Of a DNA stretch of 37,391 nucleotides, positions 25,850 through 34,038 are shown in pieces. The first letter of the stretch is position 1. Each line of letters begins with the position of its first letter. The notes beneath the pieces are model-generated. The model did no database searches. It was not told the DNA's origin and saw only the letters and a program-made list of their open reading frames with translations. The translations under genes were made by a program, and so were the position numbers. Source of the stretch: an uncultured Burkholderiales bacterium (lineage in GTDB: Bacteria; Pseudomonadota; Gammaproteobacteria; Burkholderiales; Burkholderiaceae_C); assembly GCA_903910745.1 (NCBI GenBank), contig CAIWAO010000057.1:1-37391 (forward strand), in the 5' to 3' direction.

Positions 25850-27673
25850 ATGTACCAATACACCCCTTTTGATCGAGAATTTATTCGTGATCGCGCCCTT
25901 CAATTCAGGGATCAATTAAACCGTTACCATGCTGGCAAATTAAGCTCAGACGAGTTTAAGCCCCTGCGCCTTCAAAATGGTTGGTATGTTCAGCGCTACG
26001 CCCCCATGCTTCGTGTGGCTGTGCCCTACGGTGAGCTTAGCTCAGCACAACTGCGTGTACTTGCAACCATAGCAAGAGAGTTTGATCAACCCTCAAAAGA
26101 CTTGTTTGAACATGCTCAGGCAATGCAAGACAAAATTGGAACGTCCAACTCTGCTGCAAGGATCCCTAGCCCCAGATTGGTAAAAGGGATGGCACATTTC
26201 ACAACTCGTCAAAACGTTCAATACAACTGGATCCCGCTCGATAAAAGTGCAGATGTGATGGATTTGCTCGCAAGTGTGGATATGCACGGTATTCAAACCA
26301 GTGGTAACTGTATTAGAAATATAACAAGCGATGAGCGTGCGGGTATCGCACCCGATGAAATAGCAGATCCAAGACCCTATGCCGAGATTCTTCGCCAATG
26401 GAGCACCCTACATCCTGAGTTTGCGTACTTGCCTAGGAAATTCAAAATAGCTGTTACGGGCTCTACTGAGGACCGAGCTGCCACTGCGTGGCACGATTTA
26501 GGGCTGCAATTGCATAAAGATAAAGATGGTAACTTGGGTTTTAAAGTTTTGGTGGGAGGCGGCATGGGCCGCACACCACTGATTGCGCCCGTTTTGAAAG
26601 AGTTCCTTGCTGCTAATGAAGTTATAAACTATATCGAGGCCGTTGTTAGGGTCTACAACCGTTGGGGTAGACGAGACAACATTTACAAAGCACGTATCAA
26701 AATCTTGATCAAAGCCGAACGTGAAAGGTTTGCTCAAGAGGTGGACTCAGAGTTTGAGCGAATTCACAAAGAGGATCATGCGCCACACACCATCACGGAT
26801 AAGGAGTTGGCTCGTGTCTCTGCCCTGTTTGAAGTTCCAAAGAGAGTTAGGAACAATCAAGGGGCAGTTTCCTCGTTTACATCAAATGAACAACCTGCTT
26901 CAGACAGCGAGCACGCAACTGGCTTCACAAGGTGGCTCAAACAAAACGTCAGCGCGCACAAATTGGATGACTACAGAATAGTTACGCTTTCCTTTAAGAG
27001 ACGAGGTCAAGCTCCTGGGGACGCAACCGCTCAGCAACTCGAGCTAGCTGCAGATCTTTGTGAAAAGTTTTCTTGCTCTGAGGTTAGGGTCACTCACGCA
27101 CAAAATTTGGTGCTCCCTTGGGTTCACAAAAACGACCTTCACTCCCTTTGGCTCGCTGCAAAAGAAGCTGGCTTGGCGGACCCCAACATTGGGCTCTTGA
27201 CCGATATGATCGCATGCCCTGGAGGAGACTACTGCGCCCTCGCAAACGCTCGCTCTATTCCAGTCGCTGAGTCAATAACCGAGAGATTCAAGGATTTAGA
27301 CGAAGTGCTTGATATTGGGCCAGTTGACTTGCACATTAGCGGATGTATCAACTCATGCGGTCATCACCACAGTGGACACATCGGTATCTTGGGTGTGGAC
27401 AAGGATGGTCAAGAGTGGTACCAGATCACTCTTGGAGGCTCAGACGGTAGCAACTTAGGGGGCGTATCAATTCCTGGTCGAGTGGTTGGCCCCTCCTTCT
27501 CCGCTCATGAGGTGGTCGGGGTAATCGAGGAAGTTTTGACCCACTACACCCAAAACCGTCTAGAGTTTGAACCCTTCATAGATACACTAAAAAGAATTGG
27601 ATTTGAATCATTCAAAGGGGTTGCCAATGCAGCTCGACTCAGTCGAGCCCCGGCTGATGTCATGACGAGCTAA
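25850..27673 (+). CDS. cysI: Siroheme sulfite/nitrite reductase hemoprotein (CysI-like)
   Basis: A 607-residue siroheme and [4Fe-4S] enzyme with the duplicated ferredoxin-like plus hemoprotein halves of the SiR/NiR family. The cluster/siroheme Cys set is complete: Cys456 and Cys462 in CPGGDYC, Cys499 and Cys503 in GCINSCGHHH. The N-terminal half has GNCIRNITSDERAG and KVLVGGGMGRTP. Homologues in Burkholderiales, followed by DUF934, are treated as assimilatory sulfite reductases; a nitrite substrate cannot be excluded. No CysJ flavoprotein is nearby, while a ferredoxin and a ferredoxin reductase follow. cysB and cbiX in the same window support a role in sulfur assimilation. Confidence 0.88.
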   Translation: MYQYTPFDREFIRDRALQFRDQLNRYHAGKLSSDEFKPLRLQNGWYVQRYAPMLRVAVPYGELSSAQLRVLATIAREFDQPSKDLFEHAQAMQDKIGTSNSAARIPSPRLVKGMAHFTTRQNVQYNWIPLDKSADVMDLLASVDMHGIQTSGNCIRNITSDERAGIAPDEIADPRPYAEILRQWSTLHPEFAYLPRKFKIAVTGSTEDRAATAWHDLGLQLHKDKDGNLGFKVLVGGGMGRTPLIAPVLKEFLAANEVINYIEAVVRVYNRWGRRDNIYKARIKILIKAERERFAQEVDSEFERIHKEDHAPHTITDKELARVSALFEVPKRVRNNQGAVSSFTSNEQPASDSEHATGFTRWLKQNVSAHKLDDYRIVTLSFKRRGQAPGDATAQQLELAADLCEKFSCSEVRVTHAQNLVLPWVHKNDLHSLWLAAKEAGLADPNIGLLTDMIACPGGDYCALANARSIPVAESITERFKDLDEVLDIGPVDLHISGCINSCGHHHSGHIGILGVDKDGQEWYQITLGGSDGSNLGGVSIPGRVVGPSFSAHEVVGVIEEVLTHYTQNRLEFEPFIDTLKRIGFESFKGVANAARLSRAPADVMTS

Positions 27674-27746
27674 TCGCTACTTCATTCATACAAACTACCC
27701 TTTTGGTCCAAACTACCATTTACCAGTACCTTACTGAATATTTTTC

Positions 27747-28136
27747 ATGGAACTTAACCTTTACCACTTAAACGCTGCAGCACCAGCCCCCCTTCAACCT
27801 GGAGTGGTTGAACTCAGCAACGATGCCGATCCTCTGGAGGTCGCTCTTGAGGGTGTTAACAGTGTCCGTCTTGATTTCCCCAAGTTTACCGATGGTCGCG
27901 CCTTTAGCCAGGCAGTGATGCTTCGTAAAAGAAGGGGCTTTAAGGGCGATATCTGCGCAACCGGAGAGGTTTTAATTGATCAATTGATTCAAATGGCCAG
28001 AACCGGCTTTACCAGCGCAGAGCTTAGAGCCGATCAAGACATAGAACATGGCAAGCGTTTGCTAAAGCACTTTAAAGGCTTTTATCAGGGCGATGTCATC
28101 AACCCCAAGCCTGCATTTGCCCGCTCAGATGCTTAA
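27747..28136 (+). CDS. DUF934 family protein
   Basis: A 129-residue soluble protein with the DUF934 pattern: VRLDFPKFTDGRAFSQAVMLRKRRGFKGDICATGEVLIDQL and FTSAELRADQDIEHGKRLLKHF. Genes of this family almost always follow the sulfite/nitrite reductase in Beta- and Alphaproteobacteria, where they are annotated as an oxidoreductase- or sulfite-reductase-associated protein; the molecular function has not been established. It starts 73 bp after cysI, probably in the same transcript. Confidence 0.88.
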   Translation: MELNLYHLNAAAPAPLQPGVVELSNDADPLEVALEGVNSVRLDFPKFTDGRAFSQAVMLRKRRGFKGDICATGEVLIDQLIQMARTGFTSAELRADQDIEHGKRLLKHFKGFYQGDVINPKPAFARSDA

Positions 28137-28297
28137 AAAACCAACCTGGCCAAGCCTCCAATACCGGGGTCAAGGTTTTGAACTAAAATACTATCTTAGC
28201 AAAAAAAAATTAACTAATTTCCTTGACCATATTGAACATAGCTTCGATCTGTGCATTGATTAATTAATTTATTTCAGATCATTTATCTCTAACTGTC

Positions 28298-28624
28298 ATG
28301 ACCCACGTAGTAACTGAATCTTGTATCCGCTGCAAATATACCGATTGTGTCGATGTATGCCCCGTTGACTGTTTCAGGGAAGGCCCAAACTTTCTCACTA
28401 TTGATCCAGATGAATGTATCGACTGCGCTGTATGTATTCCAGAGTGTCCAGTTAACGCAATTTACGCAGAAGAAGACGTTCCAAGCGATCAAGAGCATAT
28501 GACTCTTTTGAATGCTGAGCTATCAAGAATAGGTTGGCCTAGCATTACAAAACGCAAGGCGCCGCTGCCCGACGCTGACGACTGGAAGGACAAGGAAGGT
28601 AAGCTCAGTGAGTTGGTTCGCTGA
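28298..28624 (+). CDS. fdxA: 7Fe ferredoxin FdxA ([3Fe-4S][4Fe-4S])
   Basis: A 108-residue ferredoxin of the Azotobacter FdI type. Cys9, Cys17 and Cys50 match the [3Fe-4S] ligands; Cys21, Cys40, Cys43 and Cys46 match the [4Fe-4S] ligands, shifted by one from Azotobacter numbering. The extra C-terminal region (about residues 58-108) is typical of FdxA. It is preceded by a 161-bp gap with an A-rich stretch, so it may have its own promoter. Its position between the siroheme reductase pair and a ferredoxin-NADP reductase suggests it is the electron carrier between them; this is inference. Confidence 0.92.
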   Translation: MTHVVTESCIRCKYTDCVDVCPVDCFREGPNFLTIDPDECIDCAVCIPECPVNAIYAEEDVPSDQEHMTLLNAELSRIGWPSITKRKAPLPDADDWKDKEGKLSELVR

Positions 28625-28636
28625 TTTTTTTTACTC

Positions 28637-28651
28637 AAGTTAAATTAACTT
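28637..28651. repeat. Perfect short palindrome between fdxA and the reductase gene
   Basis: AAGTTAA-A-TTAACTT, with 7-bp arms and a single central base, lies in the 57-bp spacer between fdxA and the GTG start of the reductase. It could be an operator or a weak hairpin; it is too AT-rich to be a strong terminator. Confidence 0.4.
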
Positions 28652-28681
28652 AAAAGCCTTAAGTTCATACGCTACAAATCT

Positions 28682-29821
28682 GTGTCTATTTCAAACTCAA
28701 AAATAGAAAAGACCATTCAAACAGATGTATTGATCATTGGGGCAGGCCCCGTTGGACTTTTTCAAGTCTTTCAACTTGGACTTCTTGGCATCCGTGCTCA
28801 TATCGTTGACTGCCTCCCCATGATTGGCGGTCAATGCAGTGCTCTGTATCCTGATAAGCAGATATACGACATACCCGCAACGCCCCAAATAACAGGCCAA
28901 GAACTGGTTAACCAACTGGTCAAGCAAATCGAGCCATTAAAACCTACCTTTCACTTAAACCAGTGGGTACAGAGTCTGAAGGTTATACCCAGCGGATATG
29001 AAGCAACAACGCAGACTGGCTTAAGATTTGAAACAAAGTATGTCGTGATTGCTGGCGGGGTTGGTGCATTTGTTCATAAACAGTTACCCTTAAGCGATCT
29101 AAGCCCCTTCAGATCATCATTTAGATCACCTAATGATCAAATCAACCCCAATTCGAGCGTCAAACAAAAGGCTCAGGTTTTTAATGAGTTCCCAGATGAG
29201 CCCTTAGAAGAAGATAGTCACTTAATTATTTACGGGGGTAATGAGTCCGCAGTTAGGGCCGCCTTAAGAGCTAGTCAATTACTTGCAAAACGAACGTCAT
29301 CACAGAAAACCCCTAATCACGGTTCTATCTGCTTGGTTTACAGACGAGAACAACTTGAAATAGATGACTCACTCAAATCCCAATTGGAATCATCTCTTCA
29401 AAGTAACTCAATTCAATTTAAAGTAGGGCAAATAACTGGCCTCAAACTGTCCGAAGATGAGCGGCAAATAACTCACCTGGTGATCACTGATTCCCATGGT
29501 GAGGATCAAAATCTCAGGTGTGATTATTTAATTGAATGCCTCGGACTCTCTCCTAAACTCGGTCCAATATCAGATTGGGGTATAGAGATGGAGAAAAAAA
29601 ATCTAAAAGTTAACACTGAAAATTTTGAAACAAGTGCTCAAGGTATTTACGCAGTAGGAGATATCAATACCTATGCGGGCAAAAGAAAATTAATACTGTG
29701 TGGCTTTCATGAAGCGACACTGGCTGCATACTCGATCGCCTCAAGACTAATGGATGGTAAAACTGTTCCTACCGAATACACAACAGCCTCCTCAAGGATT
29801 CATAAAATTTTGGGCGTTTGA
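28682..29821 (+). CDS. Ferredoxin-NADP(+) reductase, thioredoxin-reductase-like type
   Basis: A 379-residue FAD/NAD(P) flavoprotein. The FAD motif is GAGPVG (20-25), followed by HIVDCLPMIGGQCSALYPDKQIYDIPA, a signature of the TrxR-like FNR group (YumC type), which lacks the redox CxxC of true thioredoxin reductases; none is seen here. The NADPH-binding segment is around IIYGGNESAV, and the C-terminal motif GIYAVGDINTYAGKRKLILCGFHEATLAA matches the group. The start is GTG 28682, as no upstream ATG or strong ribosome-binding site is present. The likely partner is FdxA, encoded 57 bp upstream. Confidence 0.85.
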   Translation: MSISNSKIEKTIQTDVLIIGAGPVGLFQVFQLGLLGIRAHIVDCLPMIGGQCSALYPDKQIYDIPATPQITGQELVNQLVKQIEPLKPTFHLNQWVQSLKVIPSGYEATTQTGLRFETKYVVIAGGVGAFVHKQLPLSDLSPFRSSFRSPNDQINPNSSVKQKAQVFNEFPDEPLEEDSHLIIYGGNESAVRAALRASQLLAKRTSSQKTPNHGSICLVYRREQLEIDDSLKSQLESSLQSNSIQFKVGQITGLKLSEDERQITHLVITDSHGEDQNLRCDYLIECLGLSPKLGPISDWGIEMEKKNLKVNTENFETSAQGIYAVGDINTYAGKRKLILCGFHEATLAAYSIASRLMDGKTVPTEYTTASSRIHKILGV

Positions 29822-29833
29822 GCTAATTGAACT

Positions 29834-31570
29834 CTAAAAGAAGCTTTGTAAGGCTTCACTTAGCTTGATAAAAACCTGAGACCAATCGCCCGCTCGCTCC
29901 TGCCTAAAGAGCTTCAAACTTGGGTACCAGTTGCTCTCTTGGCTGTCCAGACCCCAACGCCAATCGCTACTATAGGGCAAGAGAACCCAAGTTTTTTTGC
30001 CCAGTGCACCACTCAAATGAACGGTTGAGTTATCAATGGACACCACAAGATCACAGATTTGTATCAGAGCAGCCAAGCCGTCAATATCAGAATAGTTGTC
30101 TATGTCTGAATATGAAATGACTTCAATACCAAATTGAGACTGAACCGATTCCAAGTCCTGTGTCATCGCACCGTATTGAAGACTTACAAAGTTATAGCGA
30201 TTTTCTTTAATTTCACCAGCAAAGCGGTTGTCAATATGGTCTTGGCCTGTAATCGCAGAAATTAACTGCTCAAGCGTAACACTTCTATCCTTGCCTTTCT
30301 TGTCATTTTTACTACTCCAACTGAGCCCTATAGTAGGCTTGCCGTTTTGAGGGAGTTTGGATTTCAAAAAATCCACACGAGCCGTATTGCTCAAAATATA
30401 GTTGGGTTTAATGGTATTGAATGCTTCTATCGATTGGCAAAAGATTTCTGCCAATTGTCCTATGGGTAGATGAGCGTCGTATAACCCTTCATCCACTATT
30501 TCATGTTTTGGCTTGAATGTGATCCCCGAAAATGATCGCTCAAACAGCGCAATCAATCTCTGATCCACTTGAACAATCAAGTGATCGGCGAGGCTATGCG
30601 CCTGAGTTAGCAAACTACCAAACATAACCTCATCCCCAATACCCTGCTCAGGCCAAATCAGCAGTCTAGAAACTTTAGCCGAGTAGTCTAGGAACCAGGG
30701 TTTGTCAGTGCTTAGCAAAGGAGAGATCATCACCTCCGTTCTCCAGCGGTTGGAGTACAAACCAAAGCCCCCCTTGTAATCCGAGTGAAGCAAAAGTAAT
30801 AGTGACTTATTCCACAAGGCCTGTGCATGGGTTGGATCCAGGGTTAAAGCTTCTTGAAAACTCATCAAAGCCTCGCGCCAAAGTTTTAGCTCTGTGTACA
30901 AAATACCCATATTTGAATAAGCATCTGCGTAATTAGGCCTAACCTGCAAAGATTCCCTGTAGCACTCTAGGGCCTGGTCATAGAGCCTCATTTCTTTAAA
31001 AGTCATCCCTTTATTTAAATACGCTTGGGCATAGTTTTTATTCAAGAAAATAACTTGATCATAGGCTTGCAAAGCTCTTTCAAAATCTCCAATATCTTTT
31101 AAAGCATTTGCTTTGTTGTAGTGTGCTTCAACATAACCTGGCATTTGAGAGACCGCTCGTTCGAAAAACTCTAGTGACTCTTCATGTTTGTTTTGTGATC
31201 GCCTTAAATTTCCCAGGTTATAGTTGGCCTCTGGGTACTTGGGTCGAAGTTTAAGAGCTTGCAAATAAGCAATCTCTGCAAGACCGGTCTGCCCAAGTTC
31301 TTGATGAGCGACACCTTTTGAGAAATAAAAAACTGGATTAGGACTGAGCTTGATAGCTTTGTCAATATAGCCAACAGCAGCCGAGAAATCTTTGATCTGA
31401 CAAGAAAGGACACCCATCAAATGAAGTGCTTCAAAAAATTTCGGACTCTGCATCAGTACCTCCCCATAACCTTTTTTCGCGGCTTCTAAGTCACCTGCGA
31501 CATGGCTTTGATTGGCTTTTTGAAATATTTGAGCCAATTTTTTAGGTAACTGTGGGGGTACAAAAGCCAT
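29834..31570 (-). CDS. TPR protein with C-terminal glycosyltransferase-like domain
   Basis: A 578-residue protein. Residues about 10-290 are tandem 34-residue TPR units (for example AEANYNLGNLRRSQN-type, AHYNKANALKDIGDFERALQAYDQ, AYSNMGILYTELKLWREAL). The C-terminal part begins at LLIWPEQGIGDEVMFGSLL (about residue 305) and contains PTIGLSWSSKND and DLVVSIDNSTVHLSGALGKKTWVLLP, resembling GT9/heptosyltransferase-like GT-B folds. Such proteins are thought to glycosylate proteins or envelope components; the target here is unknown. There is no signal peptide. It stands alone: convergent with the flavoprotein and divergent from the MAPEG gene. Confidence 0.78.
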   Translation of the reverse strand: MAFVPPQLPKKLAQIFQKANQSHVAGDLEAAKKGYGEVLMQSPKFFEALHLMGVLSCQIKDFSAAVGYIDKAIKLSPNPVFYFSKGVAHQELGQTGLAEIAYLQALKLRPKYPEANYNLGNLRRSQNKHEESLEFFERAVSQMPGYVEAHYNKANALKDIGDFERALQAYDQVIFLNKNYAQAYLNKGMTFKEMRLYDQALECYRESLQVRPNYADAYSNMGILYTELKLWREALMSFQEALTLDPTHAQALWNKSLLLLLHSDYKGGFGLYSNRWRTEVMISPLLSTDKPWFLDYSAKVSRLLIWPEQGIGDEVMFGSLLTQAHSLADHLIVQVDQRLIALFERSFSGITFKPKHEIVDEGLYDAHLPIGQLAEIFCQSIEAFNTIKPNYILSNTARVDFLKSKLPQNGKPTIGLSWSSKNDKKGKDRSVTLEQLISAITGQDHIDNRFAGEIKENRYNFVSLQYGAMTQDLESVQSQFGIEVISYSDIDNYSDIDGLAALIQICDLVVSIDNSTVHLSGALGKKTWVLLPYSSDWRWGLDSQESNWYPSLKLFRQERAGDWSQVFIKLSEALQSFF

Positions 31571-31783
31571 TGTTTAATTTTTAAAACCTATCAGAGCAAA
31601 AGTTATGAGGAAAGAGGATCTAAATGCTAGTGAAAACACTAATAAATTCAAAGGTGTCCATGGTCACTTCAACAGTATAGAGTACCTTTATTGGACATTA
31701 CAATCTTAGAATGGAATCAGCGCCTGAGAATTCAACTTCGCAGGGTTCGCCACCAATTCACTTCTACATTAGAAAGGTTCCCC

Positions 31784-32179
31784 TTGAACTTCCTCCCCCT
31801 GACATCTCTTATATCCTTATTGATTTTGCTTTATATGTTCGCAAACACCATGATGGTTGGACGTGCAAGAGGTAAATACGGAGTCAAGGCACCCGCAATT
31901 TCAGGCAATGAAATATTTGAGCGCACTTACCGCGTACAGATGAATACGATTGAAGGTGTGTTGATTTTCTTTCCCGCATTATGGATTTATGCATTCTTTA
32001 TCGATGATAAAGGCGCTTTTGCGATTGGCATTATTTGGCTAATTGGAAGATTATGGTACGGCAAAGCGTATGTTGAAAATCCTGCGAAGCGGGGCCCGGG
32101 ATTCGCGATTTCATCCTTAGCAAGCATCAGTGCTTGGGTGGGTGGTTTTTATGGTGTCGTTCAAGTATTGATGAAGTAA
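31784..32179 (+). CDS. MAPEG family membrane protein
   Basis: A 131-residue protein with four membrane helices of the MAPEG (membrane-associated eicosanoid/glutathione metabolism) superfamily. Hallmarks are VGRARGKYGVKAPAISGNEIFERTYRVQMNTIEGVLIFFPALWIYA and GRLWYGKAYVENPAKRGPGF. I choose TTG 31784, which has GAAAGG 6 bp upstream and starts directly before the first helix, as family members do. The longer reading from TTG 31691 adds 31 basic residues unlike the family. Bacterial members may be glutathione transferases; the substrate is unknown. Confidence 0.8.
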   Translation: MNFLPLTSLISLLILLYMFANTMMVGRARGKYGVKAPAISGNEIFERTYRVQMNTIEGVLIFFPALWIYAFFIDDKGAFAIGIIWLIGRLWYGKAYVENPAKRGPGFAISSLASISAWVGGFYGVVQVLMK

Positions 32180-32205
32180 AAAAATTAGTATTCATAACCA
32201 ATTTG

Positions 32206-32235
32206 TTGACGAGTCATTCCTCTATAGCCTATTAC
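32206..32235 (+). promoter_or_regulatory. Candidate fhs promoter overlapping tandem repeats
   Basis: TTGACG (32206-32211), an 18-bp spacer and TATTAC (32230-32235). The -10-like element lies within the first 14-bp repeat unit, and each later unit carries the same TATTAC. Pattern match only; the 5' leader would be about 90 bases. Confidence 0.35.
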
Positions 32236-32271
32236 ATTTAGCCTATTACATTTAGCCTATTACATTTAGCC
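32225..32271 (+). repeat. Three tandem 14-bp repeats plus a partial fourth, upstream of fhs
   Basis: The unit TAGCCTATTACATT occurs at 32225-32238, 32239-32252 and 32253-32266 with no mismatch, followed by TAGCC at 32267-32271. It lies in the 154-bp gap between the MAPEG gene and fhs. Perfect identity suggests recent or continuing slippage-type amplification. Confidence 0.95.
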
Positions 32272-32333
32272 CATTTTTTAAAATCCAATTAACCTCTACC
32301 CTCCCTGTGCGGAGTCAACCTATCTGATCCATC

Positions 32334-34007
32334 ATGCCAAGTAATATTGAAATTGCACAAGCCGCAAAAAAACGCCGTATCATCGATTTGGTTAAAGAAA
32401 AAACATCTATTCCAGATGATGCACTTGAGCCTTTTGGGCACTACAAAGCGAAGCTTTCACTTGATTACGTTGAGTCTTTAAAAAACAAGCCAGATGGCAA
32501 ATTAATCCTCGTCACTGCGATCTCCCCCACCCCAGCCGGTGAAGGCAAAACTACAACAACCGTGGGACTTGGAGACGGGTTAAATCACATCGGTAAGAAA
32601 GCACTGATTTGCCTTAGAGAGCCTTCACTGGGACCGGTTTTTGGCATGAAAGGCGGGGCAGCCGGGGGCGGGTACTCTCAAGTTGTCCCTATGGAGGATA
32701 TCAATCTTCACTTTACAGGTGACTTTAATGCCATATCGTTAGCCAATAACTTGTTGGCAGCGCTAATTGACAATCACATTTTTCACGGTAATGCTCTCAA
32801 CATTGATACCAGACGCATCACTTGGAAGCGCGTGCTGGACATGAACGACAGAGCACTCAGAAAGATAACGATCGGTCAAGGTGGTCCTGGCAATGGATTC
32901 GTTAGAGAGGACGGATTTGACATAGTTGTTGCCTCAGAGGTGATGGCGATATTTTGCTTGAGCAAAAGCCTTGAGGATTTAAAAGAACGTTTGGGAAAGA
33001 TCGTCATTGGATACACAAGAGACCAAACGCCTGTTAAAGCTAGCGATTTGAATGCCCAAGGTGCGATGACTGCCCTCCTCAAAGATGCTTTTGCACCCAA
33101 TATTGTTCAAACCATTGAAAACAATCTCGCCTTTATTCACGGCGGTCCATTTGCCAACATTGCACATGGATGTAACTCAGTTATCTCAACAACAACGGCT
33201 CTGAAACTTGCTGACTACGTGGTGACGGAGGCTGGCTTTGGTGCAGACTTGGGAGCCGAGAAGTTCATTGACATCAAGTGCAGAAAGTCTGGATTAAGGC
33301 CTTCTGCTGTCGTCTTAGTTGCGACAATAAGAGCACTCAAATACCACGGCGGTGTTGAGGTCAAAGACCTTGGAGCGGAGAACCTATCGGCCCTCAAAGC
33401 CGGAATGGTTAATTTAGAGCGTCATATCGATAACATCAGAAATCATTTTGGTCTTCCCTGTGTAGTTGCCATCAATCACCGTACCGAGGACACACAAGCA
33501 GAGGTTGATCTATTAAAAGCCACCGGTGCTAGCCACGGAGCCCAAGTGATCCTTGCAAAACATTTTGCACAAGGGGGTCGGGGCGCAGAGGAATTAGCAC
33601 ACGCAGTCGTCAAAATGTGTGACGAGCCCAATCACTTTAAGTTTGTCTACGAGGACAATGAACACCTGATCGACAAAATAAAAGCTATTGCCACTAAAAT
33701 TTACGGGGCATCAAGCGTCAATGCAGATAAAAAGATATTGGAACGCTTGAACTCTCTAGAGGAACAGGGCTACGGACACCTGCCAATTTGTATCGCGAAA
33801 ACCCAGTATTCATTCTCAACCGACCCAACTCTTAGAGGCGCACCGAGTGGTCATGTCTTAGGGGTTAGAGAGATACGTCTGTCTGCGGGAGCAGAATTCA
33901 TAATCGCTATTTGCGGAGATATCCTAACTATGCCTGGGCTGCCAAAAATCCCTGCGGCGGACAATATCGACTTACAGCCAAATGGCAAAATTATTGGATT
34001 GTTTTAA
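32334..34007 (+). CDS. fhs: Formate-tetrahydrofolate ligase
   Basis: A 557-residue enzyme that makes 10-formyl-THF from formate, ATP and THF, feeding purine and serine C1 metabolism. The nucleotide-binding loop [11 protein letters not shown] is at residues 66-76, followed by [37 protein letters not shown]. Further family blocks are [34 protein letters not shown] and [15 protein letters not shown]. Length is typical. It starts with MPSNIEIAQ, 154 bp after the MAPEG gene, and ends 31 bp before the convergent fusion gene. Confidence 0.95.
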   Translation: MPSNIEIAQAAKKRRIIDLVKEKTSIPDDALEPFGHYKAKLSLDYVESLKNKPDGKLILVTAISPTPAGEGKTTTTVGLGDGLNHIGKKALICLREPSLGPVFGMKGGAAGGGYSQVVPMEDINLHFTGDFNAISLANNLLAALIDNHIFHGNALNIDTRRITWKRVLDMNDRALRKITIGQGGPGNGFVREDGFDIVVASEVMAIFCLSKSLEDLKERLGKIVIGYTRDQTPVKASDLNAQGAMTALLKDAFAPNIVQTIENNLAFIHGGPFANIAHGCNSVISTTTALKLADYVVTEAGFGADLGAEKFIDIKCRKSGLRPSAVVLVATIRALKYHGGVEVKDLGAENLSALKAGMVNLERHIDNIRNHFGLPCVVAINHRTEDTQAEVDLLKATGASHGAQVILAKHFAQGGRGAEELAHAVVKMCDEPNHFKFVYEDNEHLIDKIKAIATKIYGASSVNADKKILERLNSLEEQGYGHLPICIAKTQYSFSTDPTLRGAPSGHVLGVREIRLSAGAEFIIAICGDILTMPGLPKIPAADNIDLQPNGKIIGLF

Positions 34008-34038
34008 TCCCAATAACGCATAGGAGCGGTAAAGTGCT

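Noticed and set aside
31628-31667. Short dyads TAGTG-AAAA-CACTA and an imperfect GTGTCC/GGTCAC palindrome before the MAPEG gene
   Set aside because: Arms are too short or mismatched to separate from chance in an AT-rich 200-bp spacer.
31691-31783. Longer MAPEG start at TTG 31691
   Set aside because: It adds 31 basic residues unlike the family and has a poor ribosome-binding site, whereas TTG 31784 has GAAAGG at 6 bp and begins right at the first helix. The choice remains a judgement.
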